The notes under the pieces: model-generated
The model's input: the letters and a program-made list of their open reading frames with translations, nothing else
Databases searched by the model: none
What the model was told of the DNA's origin: nothing
Shown: positions 18,176 to 27,154 of the stretch, in pieces
Position numbering within the stretch: position 1 is the first letter of the stretch
Layout: every line of letters begins with the position of its first letter
Position numbers and translations under genes: made by a program
Source: CBDCGJ01 sp965238305
GTDB taxonomy: Bacteria > Pseudomonadota > Alphaproteobacteria > GCA-2731375
NCBI GenBank assembly: GCA_965238305.1
Contig: CBDEHK010000001.1
Coordinates: 4,278,001 to 4,342,000, forward strand
Direction of reading: 5' to 3'
Length of the DNA stretch: 64,000 nucleotides

Positions 18176-19897
18176 TCATTCAGGTAGACCAGCCTGGCGC
18201 AGGCCATCGAGCAGGCGGGCAATATCGGCGTCCCGGACAAACATTGGATTGCGTTTTATACCCTTTAGCGACAAGCGCGGCATGATTTCAAGACAGCGTA
18301 TCAAGGCTTTCTTCGCCTCTTCAACGCGTCCCAAATACGGCAACGCCGCGGCCTCCATGCAATAGCCGCCATAGAATTTTGGCTGCAAAATATTAGCCTG
18401 CTCCGCTGCGGCGATGCAATCTTCGTAATTTCCGGCGGCGAATTGCGCATTCATTATAGCGAGATATCCCATAAATCGCTCCGGATCGCGCGGACTACCA
18501 CGAGCCGCCTTTGCCGCTGCCGCTAGCGCTTCTTCCGTGTGACCGAGGAAACCCAGCGCATTACTGAGATAGCTATAAGCACTGGATAAATTGGGGTTCA
18601 GCTCGATCGCTCTGTTCAGTTCGTTGATGGCGCGGGTCTGCTTGGAAGAGAACATCAGGATAAATCCCAAAGCATGATGGCCGGAAGCGTCCTGGGGATC
18701 AATTTCGATCGCGCGTTGGGCGAATTTCTCTGCCTGTTGAATTTCTGTCAGAGCATTTTCACCCCAACCGTGAAACGCCGCCAAAGTGTGACACTTGGCC
18801 AACGCCGCATAGGCCGCCGAAAACTCCGGGTCCCGTCCGATGGCTTTATGCAGCAATGCTTTAGCTTGTTCCGACGCCTCATTGGTGATCGTGTGATAGG
18901 GTGGCAGCGCTTGTAAGTAGAAATCCCAGGCATCAAAATTGCTGCTGCGTTTGCGCAGGGCGCGGTCGGATTCGGCAAGAGTAATTTCAGTTCCAACAGT
19001 CGCCAGAACTTTGGCGGTAATTTCATCCTGCAAAGTAAATATGTCATCCAAAGTGCCATCGTAGCGATCAGCCCAGACATGCGCATCGGATGTCGCATCA
19101 ATGACCTGCGCATTAATGCGGACCCGGTTGCCGCTGCGCCGAACACTGCCTTCCATGACATAGCGGACTCCAAGCTCGCGCCCCACGGCTTTGACATCCA
19201 GCGGTCCACCTTTATAGGCAAACGAGGAGTTGCGGGCGATCACGAACAGTCCCTGGATTTGTGACAGACCGGTGATGATATCCTCCGCCAGGCCGTCAGC
19301 GAAATATTCCTGCTCCGGATCGCCGGACATATTGTCAAATGGCAGCACCGCAATAGACGGTTTGTCGGGCAAGGCCAGACGCTCTTCTTCGCCGGTCAAT
19401 TGCGCGTCGGCAGGCCAGCACCAAACCTGCACCGACCGGGCAATATTCTTTAGCTCATGACTGCTTCCATCGACAAATTGCGCTGCCGCCTTGCGGTCTA
19501 GACTTTGATAGGCGGTATCCGAAATCAATACCTGGCCTGGCTTGGCAAGTTCTTCCAAACGCGCCGCCAAATTCACGCCGTCGCCGAAGACATCTTCGTC
19601 TTCGAATACCACATCGCCAATATGGACGCCGATGCGCAGGCGGATAATTTCGTGACCTGCCAAGCCTTTGTGAATTTGCAAGGCGCAATCCACCGCGTCA
19701 GCAACGCTGGCGAATTCGACCAGCCAGCCATCCCCCATCCGCTTGACAACCGTACCATTATATTCAGTGACCACAGGTTCCAGCAGTTCCGTGCGAAGCT
19801 GACGCAGGGCACCGAGCGTGCGGGTTTGGTCCTCGCCCATCAGGCGGGAATAGTTGACCACATCGGCGGCCAGGATAGCGGCAAGTCGGCGTTGCAC
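18176..19897 (-). CDS. Class III adenylate/guanylate cyclase with TolB-like and TPR domains
   Basis: A 573-residue protein. Residues 1-165 form a class III cyclase domain with metal-binding aspartates D12 (ILAADVVNYSRLM) and D56 (KRMGDGWLVEF), and a typical C-terminal half (VFGDGVNLAARLEELAKPG). Residues about 185-300 form a TolB/FlgO-like module (SIAVLPFDNMSGDPEQEYFADG). The rest is about six TPR units. There are no membrane helices. It would make cAMP (or cGMP) in response to a partner bound by the TPRs. This architecture is abundant in alphaproteobacteria, often in many paralogues. The start is a GTG at 19897 with GGAGA 9 bases upstream. It is divergent from the monooxygenase at 20033, with 135 bases between starts. 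Confidence 0.88.
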   Translation of the reverse strand: MQRRLAAILAADVVNYSRLMGEDQTRTLGALRQLRTELLEPVVTEYNGTVVKRMGDGWLVEFASVADAVDCALQIHKGLAGHEIIRLRIGVHIGDVVFEDEDVFGDGVNLAARLEELAKPGQVLISDTAYQSLDRKAAAQFVDGSSHELKNIARSVQVWCWPADAQLTGEEERLALPDKPSIAVLPFDNMSGDPEQEYFADGLAEDIITGLSQIQGLFVIARNSSFAYKGGPLDVKAVGRELGVRYVMEGSVRRSGNRVRINAQVIDATSDAHVWADRYDGTLDDIFTLQDEITAKVLATVGTEITLAESDRALRKRSSNFDAWDFYLQALPPYHTITNEASEQAKALLHKAIGRDPEFSAAYAALAKCHTLAAFHGWGENALTEIQQAEKFAQRAIEIDPQDASGHHALGFILMFSSKQTRAINELNRAIELNPNLSSAYSYLSNALGFLGHTEEALAAAAKAARGSPRDPERFMGYLAIMNAQFAAGNYEDCIAAAEQANILQPKFYGGYCMEAAALPYLGRVEEAKKALIRCLEIMPRLSLKGIKRNPMFVRDADIARLLDGLRQAGLPE

Positions 19898-19972
19898 GGC
19901 ACAATTTCTCCATTTACGATAATATTACCTGAATTGTCAGGATTTGCCAGCCGCTCGCTTTTTCGCGCCAAC

Positions 19973-20001
19973 TTGACAGAAACGGTCGAGACCCGGACAA
20001 T
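19973..20001 (+). promoter_or_regulatory. Probable promoter of the first monooxygenase gene, with an overlapping inverted repeat
   Basis: A perfect -35 hexamer TTGACA (19973-19978) is followed after 17 bases by GACAAT (19996-20001), a four-of-six match to the -10 consensus. The predicted start is about 25 bases before the ATG at 20033. A short inverted repeat, CCGGA-CAA-TCCGG (19993-20005), covers the -10 element and could be a repressor site. No regulator gene lies beside it. Confidence 0.45.
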
Positions 20002-20032
20002 CCGGCGAATTGTAATCTGATCTGGAGTTCCG

Positions 20033-21658
20033 ATGCCCGAGCAACCTTCGGTGGCTGTTAGCCAGCCGCAACAAGAGTTTGATGCCGTTATTGTCGGTGC
20101 CGGTTTTGCCGGCATGTACCAATTGCACCGCTTTCGCCAGTTAGGTTTGTCGGCGCGGGTATTTGAAGCCGGCGATGGGGTTGGCGGGACCTGGTACTGG
20201 AACCGCTATCCAGGCGCGCGTTGCGATATCCAAAGCATGGAATATTCCTATCAATTTTCAGATGAGCTAGAACAGGAATGGGAGTGGTCGGAACGCTACT
20301 CGGCACAGCCGGAAATTCTGAAATATGCCAATCATGTTGCCGATCGTTTTGATCTGCGCCGCGACATAAAGTTTGAAACCCGTGTTACGACGGCTCATTT
20401 CGACGAAGGTCGAAATCGCTGGTTCATTGAAACCGACGCCGGTGACCGGGTCTGGGCCAAGTATCTGATCATGGCGACGGGCTGCTTGTCATCCGCGAAT
20501 ACGCCAGATTTCGAAGGGTTAGCCAGTTTCGAAGGCGACACCTATCACACCGGACAATGGCCGCATAAAGGCGTTGATTTCAATGGCAAAAACGTCGCTG
20601 TTATCGGCACCGGCTCCTCCGCCATTCAAGCGATTCCGGTAATTGCAGAAGAAGCTGGCCATCTACACGTTTTTCAACGCACGGCGAATTATTCGGTACC
20701 GGCCCGCAATGCTGCGATGGACCCCGATTTTCAGGCCGGAGTTAAAACCAATTACAAGGAACGCCGGGCGTTGGCTAAGCTAAATCGTGCCGGAATTCTG
20801 CGGCCGGCGAACGAAGTTTCGGCCTTGAGTGTCAGTGAAGAAGAGCGCAACAAATTGTACGAGGAGCGCTGGAGCGAAGGCGGCTTAACTTTTGGTGGCG
20901 CCTATAACGATCTGATGCTGAACCGGGACGCAAACGCGACGGCGGCAGATTTTGTCCGCAACAAAATCCGCCAGACCGTCAAAGATCCAGCCGTCGCTGA
21001 AATCCTGGCACCGACAAGTTTGATTCTCTGCAAACGGCCCTGTGTCGATACGCAATATTATGAAACCTACAATCGCCCCAACGTGACCCTGGTCGACATC
21101 AGTGAACAGCCGATTGACGCACTTACACCAGCTGGGTTGAAGATCGGTGATCGCAGTTTTGAATTTGATGCGATCGTTTTTGCCACCGGCTTCGATGCGA
21201 TGACCGGGTCCCTAATGAAAGTCGATATAAGAGGCCGGGATGGTCAGAAACTCAGCGACAGTTGGGCCGAAGGTCCGCGCACTTATCTTGGCTTGTCGAC
21301 CGTTGGCTTCCCCAATTTGTTCATTGTCACCGGTCCCGGCAGTCCTTCGGTCTTGACCAATATGCTGCCGACAATCGAACAGCATGTGGATTGGATTGCC
21401 GACTGCATCGAATATCTTGAACAACATGACCTTAAGTGCATTGAAGCGACGCTGCCAGCCCAGGACGCCTGGGTTGATCGTGTCAACGCAATCGCGAACA
21501 TGACATTATACCCGGGCTGCAATTCCTGGTATCTGGGTGCCAATATTCCGGGCAAACCGCGTGTCTTCATGCCGCATATTGGGTTTCCGGACTATGTCAC
21601 GAAATGCAACGAAGTCGCTGCGAACGATTATGAAGGTTTTGCCCTAAGTGCCAGCTGA
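20033..21658 (+). CDS. Flavin-containing Baeyer-Villiger monooxygenase (cyclohexanone monooxygenase type)
   Basis: A 541-residue class B flavoprotein monooxygenase. The FAD Rossmann motif is VGAGFAGMY (21-29) and the NADPH motif is GTGSSAIQ (192-199). Between them lies the BVMO fingerprint FxGxxxHxxxW as F166, G168, H172 and W176. GGTWYWNRYPGARCD (51-65) is the conserved flavin loop of the cyclohexanone/phenylacetone type. It would insert oxygen next to a ketone to give an ester or lactone using NADPH and O2. A GGAG box lies 5 bases before the ATG. Its 3' end overlaps that of the convergent P450 gene by 15 bases. The substrate is unknown. Confidence 0.92.
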   Translation: MPEQPSVAVSQPQQEFDAVIVGAGFAGMYQLHRFRQLGLSARVFEAGDGVGGTWYWNRYPGARCDIQSMEYSYQFSDELEQEWEWSERYSAQPEILKYANHVADRFDLRRDIKFETRVTTAHFDEGRNRWFIETDAGDRVWAKYLIMATGCLSSANTPDFEGLASFEGDTYHTGQWPHKGVDFNGKNVAVIGTGSSAIQAIPVIAEEAGHLHVFQRTANYSVPARNAAMDPDFQAGVKTNYKERRALAKLNRAGILRPANEVSALSVSEEERNKLYEERWSEGGLTFGGAYNDLMLNRDANATAADFVRNKIRQTVKDPAVAEILAPTSLILCKRPCVDTQYYETYNRPNVTLVDISEQPIDALTPAGLKIGDRSFEFDAIVFATGFDAMTGSLMKVDIRGRDGQKLSDSWAEGPRTYLGLSTVGFPNLFIVTGPGSPSVLTNMLPTIEQHVDWIADCIEYLEQHDLKCIEATLPAQDAWVDRVNAIANMTLYPGCNSWYLGANIPGKPRVFMPHIGFPDYVTKCNEVAANDYEGFALSAS

Positions 21659-22912
21659 GGTTAATCGCACGGGCAGGTAACTGGGCCCCCGCATAATGAG
21701 GTTTTGCCGCCATGTCGCCGGCTCTGCGGCAAAACGGATATCGCTATAACGTTCACAAAGTGCCGTTAAGGCTTGCACCCCTTCGAGACGGGCCAATGGC
21801 GCGCCCAGGCAGCCATGCATGCCCTTGCCAAACGACAGATGGCGGTTTTTAGCTCGATCGACTTGCACTTGGTTCGGTTCGGCGAATTTTTGCGGATCGC
21901 GATTGGCCGTGTTCATCATCGCAAAAATCCGTTCCCCAGCTTTGATCTTCTGACCGCTCACTTCGATGTCTTCTTTCACCAACCTGACCATCATATGGGC
22001 TGGACTATCGAGACGCAGGAATTCCTCTACCGCACCAGGGATCAGGTCCAGGTTTTGGCGAAGCAAGTGAAACAAATCGGGGCGAGCACATAGGTAATGC
22101 AGAACCGTTGCCAGGTGATTGCTGGTGGTATCGTGGCCAGCCCAAAGCACCACGATCAAAGAATGAACAATTTCGTCATCGCTCAGCTCGCCCGCATTGG
22201 CCAGCATTCGTGAGGTGAAGTTATCCCTGGGGGCTTGGCGATGCTCATCGACCAATTCCAGCAACCGGGCCTTCATGGCGCGTACTGCATTGGCAGCGTT
22301 GGAATAAAGATTTTCGCGGTTCGTCGAGGCCAAAACAAATCGGCCTAAGGGATCCGACCATTCCTTCAACAAACCTTGATCCGAGCGCGGCAGACCGAAC
22401 AAATCGCCGATCACTAAGGCCGGTAACGGCGCGGAAAATCGACTGACCATATCAATATCCTGCCCTACCGGCAGGCTGTCCAGCAGTTCGCCAATTGTTG
22501 CCTGTACCCGCGGTGTTAGCGCTTTGATTTCCGCTGGCATGAAAGCATCTTTCAAGGCCCGGCGAAGTTTGGTGTGATGCGGCGGATCGGCAAACAACAT
22601 CCAGTCACTCAATACATCGCCGAGAAGTTCAATATCCACGCGATCCGACGAAGAGCTATGGGCAACAAAAGGCTGCAATTTTTCGACTGAGGTGTGCGGG
22701 CTGCGCAAAACAAAATCGACGTCATCGAAGCGCGTGACAATCCAGCCCTTCAGTTGATTATTCCACGCCACCGGCGTCTTCTGTTGCAATGTTTCCAGAA
22801 TGCCGTGCGGATTGGTGACAAACTCCGGGTCAGTCAGATCCATATCTGCCAGTGGGTCGAAGCGATCTTCACCAACAGTTCGATAACTGCCTTGTTTCAT
22901 CATAGGAGCCAT
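21644..22912 (-). CDS. Cytochrome P450
   Basis: A 422-residue soluble bacterial P450. The haem loop FGKGMHGCLG contains the thiolate ligand Cys368. The I-helix oxygen-activation motif is AGHDTT (258-263), and the K-helix ExxR is E297-R300. It lacks a membrane anchor, so it needs a ferredoxin and reductase, neither of which is in this window. The first in-frame start is a TTG at 22921. The ATG at 22912, preceded by GAGAA and downstream of a good promoter candidate, is preferred. Hydroxylation by this enzyme followed by ketone formation would feed a Baeyer-Villiger step, so the convergent overlap with the monooxygenase may be functional. That is inference. Confidence 0.92.
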   Translation of the reverse strand: MAPMMKQGSYRTVGEDRFDPLADMDLTDPEFVTNPHGILETLQQKTPVAWNNQLKGWIVTRFDDVDFVLRSPHTSVEKLQPFVAHSSSSDRVDIELLGDVLSDWMLFADPPHHTKLRRALKDAFMPAEIKALTPRVQATIGELLDSLPVGQDIDMVSRFSAPLPALVIGDLFGLPRSDQGLLKEWSDPLGRFVLASTNRENLYSNAANAVRAMKARLLELVDEHRQAPRDNFTSRMLANAGELSDDEIVHSLIVVLWAGHDTTSNHLATVLHYLCARPDLFHLLRQNLDLIPGAVEEFLRLDSPAHMMVRLVKEDIEVSGQKIKAGERIFAMMNTANRDPQKFAEPNQVQVDRAKNRHLSFGKGMHGCLGAPLARLEGVQALTALCERYSDIRFAAEPATWRQNLIMRGPSYLPVRLTSAGT

Positions 22913-22941
22913 TTCTCGCAAACCAGGATAAACGATATACC

Positions 22942-22970
22942 ATCATAGCTGGCCCGGCGCGAACCGGCAA
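22942..22970 (-). promoter_or_regulatory. Probable promoter of the P450 gene
   Basis: On the minus strand TTGCCG (22970-22965) and TATGAT (22947-22942) are separated by exactly 17 bases. The -10 element matches the consensus at five of six positions. The implied start of transcription is about 25 bases before the ATG at 22912. Confidence 0.45.
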
Positions 22971-23028
22971 TTTGTCTTGTTGACAGACTTCAAATGCTGC
23001 CTTCACCATGCGTTCGGGAGGATGTTTC

Positions 23029-23964
23029 ATGGCACGCACGCATTATGAAAAAGGCTTAGTCGAGATTGGCAACGGTCTTTACGCCTATATGCAGCCCGAT
23101 GGCGGTTGGGGTTGGTCGAATGCCGGTTTGATTTCGGATCAAGGGGAGACCTTGCTTGTCGATACGCTATTCGATCTGAAACTGACCGGTGAAATGTTAA
23201 CGGCGATGCGGAAAGCGGAGCCGGCGGCGGCCAATATTAAGACCGTCGTTAATACCCATGCCAATGGCGATCACTGTTGGGGCAACCAATTGGTCAAGGA
23301 CGCCGAGATAATCGCCTCGCGGGCCTGTGCCGAACAATTGGCCGATGACAGCACCGAACGTCTACATCATCTATTAGCCGCGCCGGGCTTACTTGGCGAT
23401 TATGTGCGCAAAATATTTGGTGCCTTCGATTTTGACGGTATCGATATCACGCCGCCGACGCGAACTTTCGAACGCGAATTATTATTAAGCGTCGGCGGTA
23501 AACCGGTGCATCTGTTGGAAGTCGGCCCGGCCCACACTGACGGCGATATTCTGGTGCATCTACCGGAAGACAAAATTGTCTTCACCGGCGATATTCTGTT
23601 CATCGAGGGGCATCCGATCCTGTGGGTCGGGCCGGTGCAAAACTGGCTTGACGCGTGTGATCGGATGCTGGCGATGGATATCGATGTGGTCGTGCCGGGA
23701 CATGGCCCCTTGACCGACAAAGCCGGCATTCAGGCTGTCAAAGGTTATCTTGAATATATTACGGTGGAAGCCAGAAAACGCTATGACGCCGGCATGCCCA
23801 TTGCCGATGCCGCCCGCGACATCGCGCTAGACGATTATTCGTCGTGGGGTGATGGCGAGCGGATTGCGGTAAATGTAACGACGCTTTACCGGGAATTCTC
23901 TCATGATCATAACCCGCCTGACATTACCGCTGCCTTTACCTTAATGGCGGAGTTGGCGAAATGA
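23029..23964 (+). CDS. MBL-fold metallo-hydrolase with an H-to-N change in the metal motif
   Basis: A 311-residue metallo-beta-lactamase-fold protein. The usual HxHxDH motif reads H77-A-N79-G-D81-H82, so the second histidine is asparagine. The other ligands are present as H169 (GPAHTDGD), D188 (FTGDILF) and H225 (VPGHGP). It could be a lactonase, thioesterase-like or other ester hydrolase. Next to monooxygenases, opening of a lactone is an attractive but unproven role. A GGGAGGA box precedes the ATG at 23029, so the upstream ATG at 23008 is rejected. The stop overlaps the next start as ATGA, so it is co-translated with the enolase-superfamily protein. Confidence 0.85.
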   Translation: MARTHYEKGLVEIGNGLYAYMQPDGGWGWSNAGLISDQGETLLVDTLFDLKLTGEMLTAMRKAEPAAANIKTVVNTHANGDHCWGNQLVKDAEIIASRACAEQLADDSTERLHHLLAAPGLLGDYVRKIFGAFDFDGIDITPPTRTFERELLLSVGGKPVHLLEVGPAHTDGDILVHLPEDKIVFTGDILFIEGHPILWVGPVQNWLDACDRMLAMDIDVVVPGHGPLTDKAGIQAVKGYLEYITVEARKRYDAGMPIADAARDIALDDYSSWGDGERIAVNVTTLYREFSHDHNPPDITAAFTLMAELAK

Positions 23965-25151
23965 AAATTGTCGACGTCAAAACCTTTGTCGTCGGTAATC
24001 CGCCGCCCCATTTTGGTGGCCTTTACTGGATATTTGTCAAGCTGATCACCGACACTGGCATCGAGGGGGTGGGCGAAGTTTATTCCGTACCCTTCCATCC
24101 CCATGTGGTTGAAAAGATGATCCAGGATGTTTGTGACCGCCACGTCATCGGTGCCGATCCGTTTCAGATCGAGCGTTTGTGGCGGATCATTTATTCCTCC
24201 GGTTTTACCCAGCGCCCCGACGTCTCGATCTCCGGGGTCTTAAGCGGCATCGAAATCGCCTGCTGGGACATCGTCGGCAAAGCCCTTGAACAGCCGGTCT
24301 ATAACCTGTTGGGCGGGCAAGTGCATGAAAAACTGCGCTCCTACACCTATCTTTACCCCCACGACAACGACCCAACTCCGGTCTATGACGATCCGGAGAT
24401 GGCGGCGAAACGGGCGATGGAGTATGCCGATTTGGGATTTACCGCGGTAAAGTTCGATCCCGCCGGGCCCTATAGTGCTTTCGATCCCCGGCAATTGTCG
24501 CTGGAGGCGCTGGACCGATCAGAACAATTTGTAAAAGCGATCCGCGAGGCCGTCGGTAATCGTTGCGATCTTTTGTTCGGTACCCACGGACAGATGACAC
24601 CAGCGGGCGCGATCCGCTTGGCCAAACGACTGGAGCCTTATGATCCTCTTTGGTTTGAGGAGCCAACGCCACCGGAACTACCGGAAGAAATGGCCCGTGT
24701 GGCACGGCAGACCAGCATACCAATTGCCACCGGCGAACGCCTGGCGACTAAGTATGAATTTGTCCGGGTCCTGCAGCAGCAATCGGCGTCTATTCTGCAG
24801 ATGGCGATGGGTCGGGTCGGCGGAATCCTGGAAGGGAAAAAAATCGCCGGTATGGCGGAAGCCTATTATGCTCAAATCGCGCCGCATCTATATTGCGGCC
24901 CCATCGAAGGTGCGGCGAATATTCAACTCAGCACCTGTTCGCCGAATTTTCTGATCCTGGAAAGTATTCAAACCTGGGGGGGCTTTCATGCCGAAATTCT
25001 GAAAAAACCGATCCAGTGGGAGGAAGGTTATGTCATCCCGCCAACCGCACCGGGTATCGGCGTTGAATTGGATGAAGAAGTCGCACTGGCGCACCCCTAT
25101 GACGGCGACACGCTGCATTTGGAAATGCAGCCGGACCCCATTACGCCTTAA
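23961..25151 (+). CDS. Mandelate racemase/muconate lactonizing family protein (enolase superfamily), atypical active site
   Basis: A 396-residue protein with the enolase-superfamily capping domain (1-120) and barrel. K164 lies at the second-strand base position. Two metal-ligand acids are visible in WFEEP (E233/E234) and ATGERL (E259), and the catalytic-type His309 sits in APHLYCGP. The third-strand ligand, usually Asp in a DxN or DxH motif, is replaced: the site reads G207-T-H209-G. The strand that normally carries the dyad Asp (QPD) reads QMAMGRVGG. Dehydration or racemisation of a hydroxy-acid is the family expectation, but the altered site makes the reaction uncertain. It sits between the MBL hydrolase and the hydroxyacid dehydrogenase in one operon. 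Confidence 0.85.
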   Translation: MKIVDVKTFVVGNPPPHFGGLYWIFVKLITDTGIEGVGEVYSVPFHPHVVEKMIQDVCDRHVIGADPFQIERLWRIIYSSGFTQRPDVSISGVLSGIEIACWDIVGKALEQPVYNLLGGQVHEKLRSYTYLYPHDNDPTPVYDDPEMAAKRAMEYADLGFTAVKFDPAGPYSAFDPRQLSLEALDRSEQFVKAIREAVGNRCDLLFGTHGQMTPAGAIRLAKRLEPYDPLWFEEPTPPELPEEMARVARQTSIPIATGERLATKYEFVRVLQQQSASILQMAMGRVGGILEGKKIAGMAEAYYAQIAPHLYCGPIEGAANIQLSTCSPNFLILESIQTWGGFHAEILKKPIQWEEGYVIPPTAPGIGVELDEEVALAHPYDGDTLHLEMQPDPITP

Positions 25152-25165
25152 GAAGGAATATCACA

Positions 25166-26074
25166 ATGCATTATGGATTTGTCGGCTTGGGAAATCTGGG
25201 CGAGCATCTGGCGCGCAGTTTGTTAGGCGGAGGATTTCAAGTCACGGTGAACGATCTAAACAAAACCGCGGCCACGGAATTGCTGACGGAGGGAGCTGCT
25301 TGGGCCGACAGCCCTGGCGAGACGGCATTAGTCAGCGATGCTTTGATTACCTGTCTGCCTTCGCCTGCCGCTGTCGATCAGGTTTTAACTGGCGAAGATG
25401 GCGCATTTGCCCAAATGCCCGCCGGTAACACCTGGATTGAGATGAGCACTAATGGCATGGCGGAAGTCAAACGTTTGGCCGGGCTGGCCGCAAGCCGTGA
25501 CATTTCTACTTTAGAAGCCCCGGTCACCGGCGGCGTTCATAAAGCCGCCCATGGCGACATTACCGTCCTGGTCGGCGGCGGCGAGTTGGATTACCACCGG
25601 CACCTGCCCGCCTTCAAATCGATGGGCGGTGAAGTTTTCCATATGGGACCTTTGGGCAATGCAAGTATCATCAAAGTGATCACCAATATGCTGGCCTTCA
25701 TTCATCTGGTCGCTTGCGGGGAAGGATTGATGCTGGCGAAACGGGGCGGGCTGGATCTAAAACAAAGTTACGACGCCATCTGCGCCTCCTCCGGCAACAG
25801 TTTCGTCCATGAAACCGAAGGACAGGTGATCCTCAATGGCAGCTACGACATCGGCTTCACCATGGACTTGGCCTGCAAGGATCTAGGCTTCGCGCAAGCG
25901 ATGGGTGAACGTTTCGGGGTGCCGTTGGCGATCGCCGACAAAGTAGCGGAGATTTTCAGCGAAGCCCGCGAGACCTATGGCGGCGATGCCTGGTCGCCGA
26001 AGGTGGTTAAATTGCTGGAAAATATAGTCGGCACAAATTTACGCGCCGACGGCTTCCCGGCCAAATTAAGTTAG
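25166..26074 (+). CDS. 3-hydroxyisobutyrate dehydrogenase-family NAD(P)-dependent oxidoreductase
   Basis: A 302-residue beta-hydroxyacid dehydrogenase. The dinucleotide motif GLGNLG (7-12) opens the Rossmann domain. The substrate-binding signature is EAPVTGG (117-123), and the catalytic lysine is K170 in GNASIIKVITNM. Members oxidise 3-hydroxyisobutyrate, tartronate semialdehyde, 6-phosphogluconate-like or other short hydroxy acids. The start has AAGGA about 7 bases upstream. It follows the enolase-superfamily gene by 14 bases and ends overlapping the convergent nitronate-monooxygenase-family gene by 4 bases. The exact substrate is not apparent; linkage suggests the product of the upstream enzymes. 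Confidence 0.88.
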   Translation: MHYGFVGLGNLGEHLARSLLGGGFQVTVNDLNKTAATELLTEGAAWADSPGETALVSDALITCLPSPAAVDQVLTGEDGAFAQMPAGNTWIEMSTNGMAEVKRLAGLAASRDISTLEAPVTGGVHKAAHGDITVLVGGGELDYHRHLPAFKSMGGEVFHMGPLGNASIIKVITNMLAFIHLVACGEGLMLAKRGGLDLKQSYDAICASSGNSFVHETEGQVILNGSYDIGFTMDLACKDLGFAQAMGERFGVPLAIADKVAEIFSEARETYGGDAWSPKVVKLLENIVGTNLRADGFPAKLS

Positions 26075-27072
26075 CGGGAGAGCGCCTCAAACCCGCGCAA
26101 AACTTCGCGCGCTTCCGCCATGATGTCTTCGACGATTTTGCCCGCCGGTTCGACCGCGTCGATGTTCCCGGCCCCTTGTCCCGCCGGCAAGACGCCATGC
26201 TCGACGTCCCCTTCGATCCGGCCCAGTTGGCTGGCCGGGTTGCCAACTTCGATCATCTGTAGGGGATAAGGCTTGATCTCCGCCTCTCGCCCTTCCCAGG
26301 ATTGGGTGAAAGCGTTACGGATCATGCGGTTGGGTTTGCCGGAATGGCCGCGGCTGACGATGGTGCCGTCCTCGTCGATCTCAACGATTTTGTTTTTATA
26401 GTTGTCATGGCCGCGGGCTTCTTCCGTGGCAATAAAGCGCGTGCCCATCCAGACGCCGACTGCCCCCATGGCCAACGCGGCGATGAGACCCCGTCCGTCG
26501 ACTAAGCCGCCCGCCGCCAGAACTGGGATATCAAGGGCATCGACAACTTTTGGAACCAGCGCAATCGTGGCAATCCGCCCGACATGACCGCCGCCAGCAT
26601 GTCCGGATGCAATCACCACATCGACGCCGGATGCCGCGACTTTCTGGGCTTGTCGGGAGGTGCCGACCAAACTCATCACCGTCATGCCGGCGGCATGGGC
26701 ATCGGGGACGACCGCAGCTGGATTGCCTAGGCCGGAGACTAAGACCGGCGCCCCTTCGTCAAAGGTGACATCAATCGCTTCCTGCACGGCGCGGGTATAG
26801 TCGGCGGCTTTACCTTCTTCTGTCTGCACCTGAGCGAACAGAATATCGACGCCGTAAGGTTTGTCACTTTCACCTTTAACGATCTTGATCTGCTCACGCA
26901 GCTCTTCGCCGCTTAGATAGGCCGAGCCGATAACGCCCAGGCCGCCTGCATTCGAAACCGCCGCCGCCAAACGACCATAAGCGACATGAAACATGCCAGC
27001 CTGACAAATCGGGTAGCGAATACCGAGTTTGCGACAGATCACATTGTTTTCCAGCATCGCGTCCAGGGCCAT
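26071..27072 (-). CDS. Nitronate monooxygenase / 2-nitropropane dioxygenase family FMN protein
   Basis: A 333-residue TIM-barrel flavoprotein. The N-terminal CRKLGIRYPICQAGM and SNAGGLGVIGSA are characteristic, as are the catalytic-His region ASGHAGGGHVGRI and the FMN-phosphate loop AAGGLVDGRGLIAALAMGA. Family members oxidise alkyl nitronates, including the toxin propionate-3-nitronate, or act as trans-enoyl reductases. The annotation is at family level only. The ATG at 27072 has an AAGGA box. It is convergent with the hydroxyacid dehydrogenase gene and divergent from the M55 peptidase gene with 82 bases between starts. Confidence 0.88.
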   Translation of the reverse strand: MALDAMLENNVICRKLGIRYPICQAGMFHVAYGRLAAAVSNAGGLGVIGSAYLSGEELREQIKIVKGESDKPYGVDILFAQVQTEEGKAADYTRAVQEAIDVTFDEGAPVLVSGLGNPAAVVPDAHAAGMTVMSLVGTSRQAQKVAASGVDVVIASGHAGGGHVGRIATIALVPKVVDALDIPVLAAGGLVDGRGLIAALAMGAVGVWMGTRFIATEEARGHDNYKNKIVEIDEDGTIVSRGHSGKPNRMIRNAFTQSWEGREAEIKPYPLQMIEVGNPASQLGRIEGDVEHGVLPAGQGAGNIDAVEPAGKIVEDIMAEAREVLRGFEALSR

Positions 27073-27154
27073 AATTATTCCTTCTTTATGAAATTTGGTG
27101 ACTATGAATTGCGCTATGATAATGTCCGCAGCTGGAAATTACAGGAGTAAATTT

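Noticed and set aside
18105..18365. 86-codon plus-strand frame covering the monooxygenase relic
   Set aside because: It is in a different frame from the relic and then runs antisense through the cyclase gene.
22980..22985. TTGACA upstream of the MBL-fold gene
   Set aside because: No acceptable -10 hexamer lies 16-18 bases downstream, so a promoter could not be supported.
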